Origin: Conchocele bisecta
Lineage: Eukaryota > Mollusca > Bivalvia > Lucinida > Thyasiridae
NCBI GenBank assembly: GCA_029237695.1
Contig: CM055266.1
Span: 11,797,805 to 11,861,804 of the forward strand
Direction of reading: 5' to 3'
DNA length: 64,000 bases
This document shows positions 11,390-22,827 of this stretch, one piece after another. The position numbers were made by a program, and so were the translations under genes. Positions within the stretch are counted from its first letter, which is position 1, and the number at the start of each line of letters is the position of its first letter. Below the pieces are notes generated by a model. It did no database searches and was not told the DNA's origin. It was given only the letters and a program-made list of their open reading frames with translations.

Positions 11390-13126
11390 TCAGGAAAAAA
11401 AAAGAATGGTACTATCAGTTACATTGTCCATTTCATTATTATCAATGGATTCACTACCGGTTGGGTTGATGTGTGAAGTTTGCACTGTGGGAATATCTGT
11501 CAGTCTGTGGATGAGTTGGGATTTGTCTGAACATGGGTGCAGTTGACCATCTGGTGTCATTAGCATACGATTGGTGGTAGAAAATTCATGATTTCCTATC
11601 ACGGTTTTCAAATCGATCTCGCGAGAGGACCGTGCAATAACCAGTAGTCGAGCCATCATTGAACTTGATTCTTTCATCACTAATTCACGTTCTCCAACCT
11701 TTGTCTTCAATTGTTTTGTCCCAGCATCCCATCCTAATATTGGTCCTTTTGTCATTTTATCCCATAGGTTTTTATCCCCACATATCCTTTCTTCTACAAA
11801 TGCTATGTATCTTTCCTTGCCTCGTTTCTCAGTATCCAATATGCTTTGAGCTACATTATCAGGTAAAATAATCTTTTTCGTCATGTGCACTAGTTTGTGT
11901 TCAGTTCCGTCTATGGTATCTGGCACATCAAATGGATGGGTCTGAGATAGTTCACCCTTTAGTTGGGCTATGTATTTCTCCTTGCGAACAACTTTAGCCC
12001 GTGACATATCATGATGATGGGTTGATTGCTCATGACTGGTGCCTAACATGTTCTCTGTTTCCTTTGATAATCGTGTCAGTTCAGGGGTGCTCAAACAATA
12101 CTTCATCAATGCATTCGGATTGTTAGTTATTCCAATAATGCCTCCATCGCCCTTGTGAACCCTGTTCAACACCAATGGCAGAGAAAGGGACTTTGTTGGT
12201 ATTCACTGTGAAATAGCCCTGTGCAAAATGGTTCCAGATTGTCGGGTGTGTTTCGCGTAAGCTGTACATACGTGCTACGTATTCTGGTATGTTCATAGCA
12301 TAGTCCAGACGATTGTACGCGAAGAACCAAATGCACATCTGTTCTAACGATGCTAGGTACAAATCCCATTGCCGCAAACGAATGCTACGTAGAAGTTGCA
12401 AAAGTGTGGATACCTGACGCATATACATTCTAAGCCACTTGTAATTCGGATATTTGTCATGTGCAGTGTCAAATTCCTCCATGAGGTTCACGAGATTCAG
12501 TTCTGCGATCTTGGCCAACAGAGCCGTATTTGCTTCAGGCACATGCACATGTGTCTCACATGACGAGATTGCAGTATTTGCACATTCACGAAGTATTTCT
12601 AGAACATTCGGATTTTCCTCGAAAAACGTGTCAAACCACAATGATGCGCAAGGACTTCTAATGTGAACTGATGACATTCAATTGCGCGGTTGTAATGTTT
12701 TCCATTAATGATCTGCATGACTGTGACATTACTATAAACACCGGCTTCAACCCACATGTCGTCAAGTCCACTACCTTCGACTGTGCGTCCAAGACAACGA
12801 ATCGCACAAAGACAAATATGGAACTGACCAGGTGATTCTAACCATTTGTCCTTGTATAGTTCTGGTTTTAGGTGAAGCAGTTTCAAAACTCGTTTATATA
12901 AGTCCATATCCAGCCATACACATACAGGTTCATTACCATCATTCCCCATTGTCAACTGGTTCACTTTGTGTAGTTGTTCTAGTGATGTTACCAATGTCTT
13001 CCAGTCCTGTGGTGGAGAATTTATCAGTGGCAGTGGATGAACGTTATCAACATTTGTGTTTTCTTGTTCCATTGTTGAAGACGCGAGCATTGAATTATAT
13101 GCTGTCCATACTGGAACCGATTGCAC
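11390..13126 (-). pseudogene. Transposon protein, central part
   Basis: Three successive open stretches in different frames (13126-12599, 12677-12123, 12175-11390) join near 12640 and 12165. Both joins fall within shared peptide context, so they are simple frameshifts. The section contains WLDMDLYKRVLKLL, NRLDYAMNIPEYVARMY and GDGGIIGITNNPNALMKY, which recur in the unnamed giant proteins of this family. No catalytic motif could be assigned. A run of A near 11395 is the likely site of a further frameshift into the C-terminal part. Confidence 0.65.
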
Positions 13127-13177
13127 GACTATGTTTCCGCCTGGTCGTTCACAGTCGTTGAACGATTCAATAGAACT

Positions 13178-15234
13178 TTATATCGGTATGTCAGCTATAT
13201 CAGTTGTTTCTGTACTTAGATCCATCTGAAGTGACTTGCGACTGTAGTGCCTAATTAATAGCCAAGCCATATCTTGTTGCGCAGATTGCATAAGACTATG
13301 TGTGTGGCTCATGGGTTTGAAGTCCGGGTAATGAGGACTGTTCTTGGGTTTTGGATTTCCAATGATCGTACATTCTACTAATTCTATTCCAGTTACGGGG
13401 ATGTTTTTCAATGTGCTAAATGATGTTTCATCAACGTTGATAGCCGGTGTCACATGTTCTATCATATTACCATCCGATATTGGCGATTTATTCTGAAATA
13501 TAGTTCCAGCCAGAGCATGAAATGATGATTTACCATCTGGAGTATCCACTTTCGCATCAATGTTGTCTAGCGCAGCCCTAAGAGGTACAGCTTTAACCAG
13601 TCCGGGTGGAATGTAAGTCCCATTATCCGTAATGTTTTGTTGTACGGCACATGCAATCGTGTTGACATGTTTCATCGTTTGGTCATAATGTATACCAATA
13701 CCAGATTTTGATAATAACTCGATTAGCTTTTTGCTTCTTGTTGCATGGTAGCAATAGAGTGACATCCCTACAGTCAGTGGTGTTTCTGTCCTGTTTCGAA
13801 ATAGTGCAGCCTCTTGTTTGGGGATGTGTGTCACTTGTCGTTTTGTTGTGTGTGATTGAATGATTTGCTGAGCCAGATTATCACATACTAGTTTCAATTT
13901 CTGTGCGCGATCTTCCGTTTTAGCTGCTGTCTGTCCTTGAATGATCCATTTCAGTAATGTTGTCAGTTCTTTTGGATTACGCTGCGTGCCATCTGTTAAC
14001 GATCCCTCAAAATTCCATGCAGTAGCATTCTCAATTGCCTGCCGAACTACCTTGGCACATTTCAAGATGTGTCCTATGTTGTCAGTGGCTGAATTTGATG
14101 CCGCAACACATACGGCAGCATCACGAGCAGCCGTTGAGTGAATAAGTGTTGCTTTCTGGCCACGTTGATGTGTGAATTCTACATTTTGTATCCGTTGGTG
14201 TATGTCTTTTCTCAGTGTCTTTCGGGTTATATTGGACTTAAGACTGTGATCTCGCATAGCATTATTGTAGTCTGATTCAGCTTCAGTGATTGGTATAAAT
14301 TCTCCGGACTCAATTCTTTCTTCTAGTTGGCTATAAAATTCCATTTCCGCAGCGACGAAACTTACAGTTTCGTTTGTGTCATTTTCTGGTTGAGCACTCG
14401 TCTTTGTACTTTCCATTTTCGTTTGCCAACACTTCCATTGTCTGGTCATGCATATTTTATGATACTTCAGATCTTTCGAGAGTGGATCATTTGTGCTGAT
14501 CAGCTCACTGTGGTTAACTTTCCACATTTGATTATTACTGTTTGTTACAATTTCTCTAATTTGTGTTCCTATGTTTTCTGACTCGCACTCAATAAGTGTG
14601 TCTTTCACTTGCCCTTGGCAGAAGAAACATTCTTTCTTATCGTACTTTGGTAATTGAGATCGAGTTATTTTGTGAGTTTCGCCTACTACTGGTTTATATG
14701 AAGTAGTTGAAGGTGTCGGTGGACGTCCTCTACATTTGTGTAACTGACTAGAATCTTCCGATTCCAACGCTTTGTGGTATCTATCATTTGCCCGTTTGAG
14801 CAGTTGTTTGCTAGTTGTATATGCATAGCATTTGGTGTGCCATTTTGCTCTTGATTCGCGTAGACTTTGAACAGTAGCATCCCGAAAACGCTCACAGATA
14901 GGAATGTACTCTGGGTCTTGGCACTCTTCCCATATATGAAGACATTGTATAAACATTTGTAGCTAGAATCTAGTGGTTGTTGTATGATAGGTCCGTTAGA
15001 AGTGTCATTTGTTTGACATTTAATGCACAAGTTGTAATCTGTTTCCACTTTTGCCTTCTTACGTGGTAGTTCACCTGTTGTACTGGTCATGTTTGGAAGT
15101 AGTTCCGAAAACTTGTTTGTTTTTCTAGCATACAGTTCGTTGTTATCGATATCCAATACTTCTACATGTTCAATAGCTGTGTATATATATGTAAGTGAGA
15201 TTAACAGCAGCACATATATGCTCCACATCTTCAC
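13178..15234 (-). pseudogene. Transposon protein, N-terminal part with two CxxC..HxxC zinc motifs
   Basis: Two overlapping frames, 15234-14686 and 14956-13178, meet near 14970 with a frameshift. The first encodes LCIKCQ and the second KWHTKCY, which together make one CxxC..HxxC unit. The second continues with CFFCQ (110-114) and KYHKIC, a second unit of the same type. Farther on are NIDAKVDTPDGKSSFHALAG and NVDETSFSTLKNIP, both hallmarks of the unnamed giant proteins. The first 30 residues read from 15234 are hydrophobic and may not be coding; a more natural start is the ATG before TSTTGELPRKK. A 5' intron is possible: donor GAG/GTAAGT near 15988 and acceptor CATTTCAG near 15331. Confidence 0.7.
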
Positions 15235-16356
15235 AGCGTGCCAGCATTTCTGGTATAATGGTTGAACTTCTTTACTGCCTCGTGCACTATTGTATGTTGA
15301 TGCTAGTTCTCGTCTTCGGAGCTGCTCACCTGAAATGAGAACCGGAAGTTATTTTTGTTTAAATTGTGATAGTATAGCTAGGGAGCCAAACATGAGGTCA
15401 ACACGGTTCAGGTACCCTTCATGGACAACTCTCAAGTGCCAGAGGCAATAACTGTACAAGAGGGCCAAACCATGTAGATCTGCATTTCGGTGACGACGAA
15501 CCCTGATCGTTAAATCACCTTATATTCAGAATACATAGTCGAGTTATGTGCTGTATCGCTTTAATAGAGATTCCCACAAGCCCCATTTTAATATACCATG
15601 TCACAATAACGTCAAATAGAGTACATTAATCCATGTTATGCGTATGTAGTTGCACCGTAGTGAAAATATGTAGACATGCACATATGTAGTTGGCTTGAGG
15701 GGCCGCCCCTTCATATTTGGCCAGAAAAAAAACGGCAAAAATATTCTAAGTCCAACCCTAAAAAAAAATTGGCCAGGGTTCCCCTAGGGCGGAGCCATTT
15801 CAGTTTTCCCCCCAACCCTTTACCCGGGACATCATAAAATGTCCCTCCCGTAGAAAATGTCAACCCGCGAAAACCAATGACACAACTATTTATATCATTA
15901 TAAGCACATGGAATCAGCACTGAGAACTAGCTTTGCGATATTCTGGACATACTTATGTTGTATCATGTTATAATAAGTTCTACTTACCTCAAGAACGTGG
16001 ATAACATTAATATCTTCCTTGTTGTTTTCAAGTTTTGATCCAAAAAACTTTTGTTGTTGTTGTTGTAGGTGTTAATGATATTCCGGCGCTTACTTTTCAC
16101 CTCCACAACTTATGACGCACAGCATTAGCTTGAAGATATCAACAAACAATATAACTCAATTGCATTGAATTAGCATTGATATAACCGTTATGTACGTAAA
16201 CCAATTCTAGAAATAGTGGGTTTGTCACATCACCTTTAGCTTCCATATTTTTGGCAGCCATATTGAATTGGTCAGCATTTAGGACGTTGAGGATTGTATT
16301 AATGGACCTATGTTCGATGTAGAACCTGAATTTATAATTATGTGATTGTATTCAGT
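15235..16356 (-). other. 5' flank of the transposon gene
   Basis: Non-coding DNA between the gene and the right inverted repeat. On the minus strand a donor-like CTTGAG/GTAAGTAG (about 15988) and an acceptor-like TTCTCATTTCAG (about 15331) could delimit a 5' UTR intron. A low-complexity patch of C runs and GGGAACC lies at 15700-15860. Confidence 0.4.
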
Positions 16357-16975
16357 ATAGCCAATATATTTACTGCAGCAAATGTGTAATCAATTGAAGA
16401 TATATTTCATATATTTCACATTTGCTATTATTTGCTATTTCAGCGGCCATTTTGAACATAAAATCCCTATATTTAGAGACGGAAAAGCCCGGGCATTGCT
16501 TTGATCTAGACAGTTAACGTATGCCTACATGTTTTACCTGGAAAATCAACTTCATTGCAAGTAATTTCCACTGTTAAGAAGCAGTAATTCTATTGTTTAC
16601 ACATAAAATATATGTTTTGGCGGCCATTTTGAATTCATCAGCGCCCAATATATCTAGTTTAATACAGAGATATTTGATGGTCTATGTTATATCTATTATG
16701 AAAGTATTTGTTGGGGAATATATAACCATTACAGCCGTAGAACCGTTTTAGTAATGGCAAGTGGCAACAAATTCAAAATGGCCGCCAAAATACCAAGATG
16801 GCCGCCGAAAAAATGTTAAACCCATTTTTCTTAAATTTTAGTCTCTTATGAAACAAAAAATCCACATTTGGAAGAATCTACCCGAAGGGCCAGCTAGAGT
16901 TTATATTATGACATAGTCATATGTACTAAGTGCTCGACCGCCACAAAAAGCACTCGCCATGGCGAGTGAAATTTC
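16357..16975 (-). repeat. Right terminal inverted repeat of the large transposon
   Basis: Mirror of 9275-9890: GTATTCAGTATAGCC, CCAAGATGGCCGCCG, CTCTTATGAAACAAAAAATC, CCCGAAGGGCC and a terminal GGCGAGTGAAA are all recognisable in inverted order. Both repeats keep the AAAATGGCCGCC motifs. The divergence between the two repeats suggests an old insertion, in agreement with the broken ORF. Confidence 0.88.
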
Positions 16976-17456
16976 AACCCCTGTAAATTATTGTATCGAT
17001 TCATGTGCGCGAAATGACCTTGTCAATTTGCATAAACTGAAGCCATCACAGGCGCTCGGATTGTTCAACAAAAATAATAGAGAGTCGCATTTCATCACAC
17101 TATCGGATTATTTAATGATTAGGATGCATGTTTTGTTGAACGGGTATATAATAAATAGGTTTTTGGATTTGTACGGAAATATATTTCGGCGTACTCGTTC
17201 GTTCGGCGGAACCTAAAATTATTCAAACTCTAAGACAATGTTTTCTTTGTGAAGTGTATCGTACTGCATTTTCTGTGTAACGTCATTATAGATTAGTTGA
17301 TGTTTTAAGTAAAATGGACACTGATTAATAATATCGATGGCTCAAGATGATTATTTAAAGCATGCGGTATGTAACTGTCAAAAAACAATGTTTCTGTTTT
17401 AAATCATCATCATTTCGCTGTCCAATGTTGGATTTTATCGAGCCATTGACCTATGA
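16976..17456. other. Gene-free stretch
   Basis: Starts with an 85-codon open frame that begins inside the transposon terminus (ATG in GCCATGGCGAG) and resembles nothing I know. I treat it as chance. The rest is AT-rich and unremarkable. Confidence 0.4.
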
Positions 17457-17796
17457 CAGGGGCGGCGGAAGCAATTGATTATTGGGGGGGGGGGGGGCGA
17501 ACGTTGTGAGGGCCCGGTGGGGGAAGGGGCCGAATTCGCTAGGGGGGTCCGGGGGCATGCCCCCCCCGGAAATTTTTTGAAATCCAAGTGGTGTGAAACA
17601 CAATTTCCTGCATTCTCAGCAATGTTTGAACATTAACTTAAATGAGTTGGCTCAGTCAGAGTCGGGTTCCCAGTAATCATGATTACACAAATATATTACA
17701 GTAAAAAAATATTTTTTTTTATTTTTACAGAATTATTGGGGGGGGGCGACCGCCCCCCCCCCCCTGCCCCCCCCCCCCCGCTTCCGCCGCCCCTGT
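17457..17796. mobile_element. MITE with CAGGGGCGGCGGAAGC termini
   Basis: Termini CAGGGGCGGCGGAAGC and GCTTCCGCCGCCCCTG are perfect inverted repeats, flanked by TATGA on both sides, a 5-bp target duplication. Inside are long G/C homopolymers and GGGGGTCCGGGGGCATGCCC followed by GGAAATTTTTTGAAAT. The same internal block occurs at 34571, 39680 and 58612, so these four belong to one widespread family. Confidence 0.85.
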
Positions 17797-18376
17797 ATGA
17801 CTATGTAAACGATTCTGTAATTTGTCAGCATAAAATGGCGGAAACTACTTTTCATGAGACACGAGGTTAATTGTATCAGTGCGCGTTAAAAATAATATAC
17901 TCAAATTAATACATGTCAGTTTATATTATATTAAATCAGATAAACATTTTGTAATATAAATGTCGTACAGAAAAATTAACAACACATGTATTACACTACA
18001 CAATATAATGTTAGCTCACTATCAGAACTATTTTTCATGGCGTATAACTACGTATAAATTACATGTGGAGCGGTCGATCATTGCGCTAAAAATATAACCT
18101 TCCTAACAAAATATTTATTATGAAACACGACAGTTAATATTTTATAAAATCACAAACTGTTTTTAAAAATATAACTGTAGCTGAAAAAAAATGTAGCTGG
18201 CCAAAAATGTGAGTGACACGTTCATAATGCACCGCTCGCTTTGGAACTCTCTCACGTGGCGTAGCTAGAATCATGAAGCATGAAGTACGTTCGTTGGTCG
18301 ACAATTACTCATTTGCATAAATCCTGCGAGGTCTCAAAACCCGTATAAGGACTATATCCAAGCAAATATGCTTGGA
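17797..18376. other. Gene-free stretch ending the extra DNA of copy A
   Basis: AT-rich sequence with no supported exon or element. Homology to duplicate B resumes at 18377 (AAAAGGCAACTGTTAGAGG, matching 39009). Confidence 0.5.
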
Positions 18377-18477
18377 TAAAAAGGCAACTGTTAGAGGAGG
18401 CTTGGGCCGGGCACGCCCCGCCTGGATCCATGCATGATCGGTAAAGCGTGTACACATGTTTGGAATGTTACACTATG

Positions 18478-18763
18478 GTTAATGACACAGGCATTCGGAG
18501 TGTTTCGGCTCTCATCGGTATTACTCTATATATATGAACACAAAAGGCTTCTAACTTTGTTTGGACACATCGTATTTTAGCAAGATAACAATAATTCTCA
18601 AATAAACATGTGCACTTTCCGCCAAAATATTCACATTAGCGGTAATAAAATCGCGGAATGTGTTATGATACGAGGTCGTGTCCGACCACAGTTAGAAGCC
18701 TTGTTCATATATATAGAGTTATACCGATGCAAGCCGAAACACGCCGAATGCCTGTAGTTAATG
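18478..18763. mobile_element. Fold-back MITE in intron 1, copy A
   Basis: Inverted arms TTAATGACACAGGCATTCGG and CCGAATGCCTGTAGTTAATG, with inner arms GAACACAAAAGGCTTCTAAC and GTTAGAAGCCTTGTTC. Duplicate B has the same element at 39109-39402, so it predates the duplication. Confidence 0.88.
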
Positions 18764-18978
18764 AGCACACATTTGCATGATCGTCAATGACGTCAGTGGT
18801 GATCAGTAACGTTTTACCTCTATTTATGATAAAGTGGGGCCACTCTAAACCGGACGTAGAGCAATGTTAGTTCTGCTTAATGTTGATAGGTTTCGTTGCC
18901 CTTTGTCTCCGTTGATACTGCATGTTCATGATGACAAAGCCGTCACGCGTGTCTTGATGTAGTCATACGCTTGCTTTA

Positions 18979-19047
18979 CAGTGCAACCTTTCTAAACCGG
19001 ACACCCTGGGGCCCTCCCAGGGTGTCCGGTTTAGAGAGGTTCCACTG
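18979..19047. mobile_element. Mini pogo-like MITE (CAGTG..CACTG, TA site)
   Basis: A 69-bp near-perfect palindrome: CAGTGCAACCTTTCTAAACC..GGTTTAGAGAGGTTCCACTG, starting after TTA. The termini match longer relatives at 21590, 43142, 57530 and 60439, which are flanked by TA as in Tc1/mariner-pogo elements. A partner is at 39611-39679. Confidence 0.75.
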
Positions 19048-19674
19048 CAAATATGAAATGGAGTATTCTAATGAAGTAGTGTCATATTTGCATAAATCCA
19101 AGATGGCCGCCAAATATCAAACTCTCCATTAATATCCACGTTTCATCACATATCTGAAACCGTAAGTCTGAGTGATTTGTACGTTCACTATCTGCATACT
19201 TTTATACAACGGACATAACTTTACTACATCTGTGAAAAATGAAATATCCCTGGTTTTGTCAGATCGTGGCAAATTTTTCAAATATATCCCTTTGTCCATT
19301 TATCAGGTATCTCTGTATGCATTGTTCAATGCACTCTAACTGAAAACAAACATCCTACATTCCCTAGCTACGTACATCCGAGTCAAGACTACTTTCGCTG
19401 ATCGAACGGCGTCACATGACGCCAGTGTGCCGCCAGTGTGATGACGCAAAGTAAGCAAATCCATGTTCCGTTCTTTCCAATTATGCAACAAAAAACGTTA
19501 CGTGATAAATAGCATACTATCCTTGTGCATTATGATGTCAAGTTTATCCTGCTTGGCTCGGAAACGGTAGGAATTCCTCGACGAGCCTCGGAATTCATAC
19601 GCGTTTCCTAGCCTCGCCTGATAAATTTGATTTCAAACCACACTAGCTTGGAATTCTCACTGTGTTTACTGCAG

Positions 19675-19755
19675 GTTTCATGGAGTGCGTTTTCATCCTC
19701 TCTGTGCATGTATATGGTGGTGTTGCTCTTACAGGAGACAAACGACTCTCTCATG
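19675..19755 (+). CDS. Membrane protein copy A, exon 2
   Basis: An 81-bp (27-codon) exon between TTTACTGCAG and GTAAGTG, phase 0 at both ends. Its peptide starts VSWSAFSSSLCMYMVVLLLQ, a membrane-spanning stretch that continues the hydrophobic end of exon 1 (KFIPIIAF), and ends in a polar ETNDSLM. Partner exon: 40979-41059. Six of the seven differences between the two copies change the amino acid. Confidence 0.7.
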
Positions 19756-20985
19756 GTAAGTGAATATCTGATCATGTAAAACTAACTCGAATTCTCTCTC
19801 TGTAAATGTTTACATTAACCCGAATTCTCTGTCTGTGACGCGGAAAACGTGCAGCTAGTTCTGTCCGTGATCGAACAGCCAGATAATTCGGGTCAATGTA
19901 AAAATTGTTTATTTTGGCCGGGTTATTTTCTTGGCACGGGCCAAGGTCAGACATATCCCGTTGCTGCACACAACATGAATGTGACCAATTTCTTATTCAT
20001 GCTGTTTCGGTGAATATTCACATATTACATGCGTTTTCTAGTCCGACAAAACTTACAAGAAAAAGTCAATATATCCATGATAAACGCCGGCCACGACTAC
20101 GATGACTACCAGAACAATACGTTTTCCTTGCACTTGTTCATTTCGATCACGGACTGAATTAGCTGTACGTTTTCCGCTTTATAGGCAGCAGGTTGCACTA
20201 TATCGCTACACCACGATACACAGTAAAAATATGCGTAATACCATTTACGCGAACTGAAATATAGAAAAACACCTGCAGGTCGTTGACGTTCATACTTCCC
20301 TATATTGTTATTAATAGACAATTCTACAATATGACACAAAACTATTACCATAAACTTACCTAATAACGTGTGTATTATGAAAATTCTTAGGTCACTCTAC
20401 ACGAAGTAGAAAGTAAACAAAGAACGCTTCAAACACACATTTGGGAAGACTACTCCGTCATAATGTGTATGTAATGCAGTGTAATGAAATGTAAATAGAG
20501 TTATGTACTTAGAACTAGGACTGAACCAATATTGTCACAGTCCTCGATACAAACGCCTTCTAGCACCGTGTTTAGCGAAACTCGATGTTAGTGGAAATAA
20601 TTAACTATTCACCCCTTGGTAACTGCAATGCATTTTGATATGTCAATTTTGCAACCAATCCAACCGTCACAAAATGATTTTCAGACTAGTCCATTTGTGA
20701 AAAGGGTGTGTTTCTGTTCTTAAAAATAAGAAAATGACGAGCCGGCTAATCGGGATCTACACTTTATTCCATACCACTATACAGGTATGTGGTGTTGAAA
20801 GGGTTAATACCAAAAATAGGCATAATGTGCACAACTGTCGAAATCACAATCGTGTTCGACGATCATCAAGGATCGGGAATGCAATTTTATAGTGTTCGGG
20901 CAACCGTCCGTCGTTAGTCCGCACACACATGCATGTGATATTGGATATCGTGGGTGACCGTCCTCGACATTTAGTTATTTAAACG
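19756..20985. other. Intron 2 of copy A, repeat-bearing
   Basis: Contains a hairpin around GAATTCTCTGTC..GGGTCAATGT that in copy B (41112-41160) is a clean palindrome; copy A has about 65 bp inserted in the loop. A TTAA-ended MITE with ACGAGCCGGCTAATCGGGATC lies at about 20625-20810 (right end GTTGAAAGGGTTAA), matching 42223-42410. Confidence 0.6.
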
Positions 20986-21024
20986 TTATGTTATGTTATG
21001 TTATGTTATGTTATGTTATGTTAT
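20986..21024. repeat. (TTATG)n microsatellite
   Basis: About eight perfect copies of a 5-bp unit. The aligned site in duplicate B (near 42592) has only one copy, so the tract expanded after the duplication or contracted in B. Confidence 0.95.
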
Positions 21025-21067
21025 TCAGTTGACCATCGTATGTATTGCTTCCTTATATTCATATACA

Positions 21068-21460
21068 CGTAATGGTGGCAGGTGGGAGCATGCAATGGGT
21101 AATTTAACGATCGGGATTCATCCTTACCGGTATCCCGAACGGAGACCTGGTTTGACCCTCACGCACGTCTTTGGCATTTTTTTGTAATTGACAGTTGAAT
21201 ATTGTACCCCTAATATGAGTATTGCGATTATTCGTAATCCTATTACTTTTAGGGAAGGGGACAAGTGACTTTGGTGTGTGTGGTATGTACCTGGCACCAG
21301 GGCAGGTTAATTTAATTTCAATGTTGAATATATTGTTTTGATAACAATTTTATAACAACCCGCCGCCCCCCTCCCCCCACCCCCACCCCCCCCCCAATGC
21401 AGCAGGTTAAATACCCTAGCTGTTGATAGGCCGTTAAACACCAATACACCAAATCAACGC
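21068..21460 (+). mobile_element. Short retroposon (family R1), copy 1
   Basis: Begins GGTGGCAGGTGGGAGCATGC, contains TTTAACGATCGGGATTCATC and CCTGGTTTGACCCTCAC, and ends AGCTGTTGATAGGCCGTTAAACACC with a short A/C tail. Full relatives are at 28672, 41592 and 42647. Only part of a polymerase III promoter can be guessed (GGGATTCATCC as a weak B box), so SINE status is likely but unproven. Confidence 0.75.
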
Positions 21461-21589
21461 CTTATATTCAATTATAATTTTGGGATTACCCCTCACCCCT
21501 CCCACCCCATCCGTACGGGTGCAATATGGGATTCTACCCGGTTAATCCGACCTTGTGTAGCGCTTCTTCCTGGGGACCATGCATATGTA

Positions 21590-21805
21590 CTGTGGAATGT
21601 CTCTAAACCGGACACCAAGACAACATATGTGATCCTATTTTTGATGAGTTTCTTGATCATTTGTCTCAGGTGATAATGTCTGTTCGTGTTCGCATAGCAC
21701 ATACCTATGGCTCGGAATGATCGAATAACTGATTTGCAGTGAAACCTCACTCAGCCGAACACCCTGGGGACCTCCCAGTGTGTCCGGCATATAGATGTTT
21801 CACTG
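21590..21805. mobile_element. Pogo-like MITE, copy A
   Basis: A 216-bp element flanked by TA. Left end CTGTGGAATGTCTCTAAACC, right end ..TGTTTCACTG. Near its right end is an internal palindrome, GAACACCCTGGGG..CCCAGTGTGTCC. The partner in copy B is 43142-43355. It sits 21 bp before exon 3. Confidence 0.8.
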
Positions 21806-21826
21806 TACATGCATTCACCATTTCAG

Positions 21827-21898
21827 CTTGAATGGAACCCCTACCTGCATGCGGCCGTCCTGGTGACGTACACGTTCGTCACGCAATACGGATGTCTT
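21827..21898 (+). CDS. Membrane protein copy A, exon 3
   Basis: A 72-bp (24-codon) exon between CACCATTTCAG and GTACGT, phase 0 at both ends. The peptide is LEWNPYLHAAVLVTYTFVTQ plus YGCL, mostly hydrophobic, and together with the start of exon 4 would form the last membrane segment. The partner at 43377-43448 differs at 13 of 72 sites, 12 of them amino-acid changing, while flanking intron differs by only about 5-8%. Confidence 0.7.
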
Positions 21899-22431
21899 GT
21901 ACGTATACAGCCGTGTTCGTTAAACTTGCCAATGTTATCTACGTTACTGAACATTTATTGGCACTGCCAACTATCAATCAAGCAATTTGATTGTCTGAGC
22001 CTGAGCTGAGTTGTTTGATTTTAAAGCACAATATTCAGGTATTGTGATAGCGCAGACGGTAGTGTATATGGAAGATTTTACACGAGTGATGATTTAATAA
22101 ATACCGTTTATTTAATCAGGTAAACTCATTATCGTGAAATAATGCACGAGTGATTGGGTCCTTACGCAAAACAATCGAATGATCGTAGCGGACTGAGTTT
22201 GTTAAGTGGTAGGACCCAATCACGAGGGCATTATTTAAAAATAAGCAGCTCACCTGGTTAAATAAACGTTTTCTTTCATTTCATACACGATATATGGTAA
22301 GCACGAGAGTGGTGTAAACTACTACTGCCGAGTGGTGTAAACTACTGCTGTCGAGTGGTGTAAATCACCGTTATAATTATGGCTGAAATGTAAGAATATG
22401 CTATCTATTACTGCTTCCATAAGAGACGAGG
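21899..22431. other. Intron 3 of copy A, left part
   Basis: No exon. Holds an inverted pair AATAATGCACGAGTGATTGGG (about 22139) and CCCAATCACGAGGGCATTATT (about 22207). The first 150 bp also has a shorter relative at 59470-59600. Confidence 0.5.
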
Positions 22432-22527
22432 CTAGTAGTATATACAATGGGGGTTCTGGGCCACCTGCAAGAGGTCGGATCCGACCGCTTGCAGGTGGCC
22501 CAGAACCCCCATTGTATATACTACTAG
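22432..22527. repeat. 96-bp near-perfect palindrome, copy A
   Basis: CTAGTAGTATATACAATGGG..GGTCGGATCCGACC..CCCATTGTATATACTACTAG. The only internal imperfection is two bases beside the GGATCC centre. The copy B version (43954-44048) has several arm mismatches. Confidence 0.93.
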
Positions 22528-22827
22528 GCTATATCGAGTTTATTATGAAAGCGGCAATTGAGTTTAATATATATCGGATTTTCTCTGTGTAATGATTAAA
22601 TGTCATGATCTTTATTAAACGAGTTGACTGGGTTCATTAGAAACGAGGCTTATGCTGAGACGAGAAACGAAATGTGGCTATGTCAAGCATTCGTTTCTGA
22701 AAATAGTCAAGTAGCTCAATACACATAAGCATGAAATCAACAACAATTATATTTTGTTTTGCAAAATAAAAGCCCCTTATCATAATTTAAATATTAAATT
22801 ATTAAACCTCATGTCGTGATGGGTGTG

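Larger units (their letters stand above)
9275..16975 (-). mobile_element. Large (7.7-kb) TIR DNA transposon, decayed
   Basis: Long terminal inverted repeats (9275-9890 and 16357-16975) flank a minus-strand gene of about 5 kb that is broken by frameshifts. The whole lies inside intron 1 of membrane-gene copy A and is absent from the same intron of copy B (about 2.5 kb there against 12 kb here). Established knowledge: proteins with these peptide signatures recur as giant unnamed predicted proteins in mollusc and cnidarian gene sets. Inference: they are the mobility proteins of a long-TIR transposon family that I cannot name. The target-site duplication could not be resolved. Confidence 0.75.

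Noticed and set aside
16959..17216. 85-codon frame MASEISTPVNY
   Set aside because: Starts in the terminus of the transposon and has no similarity or splice context that I can see.
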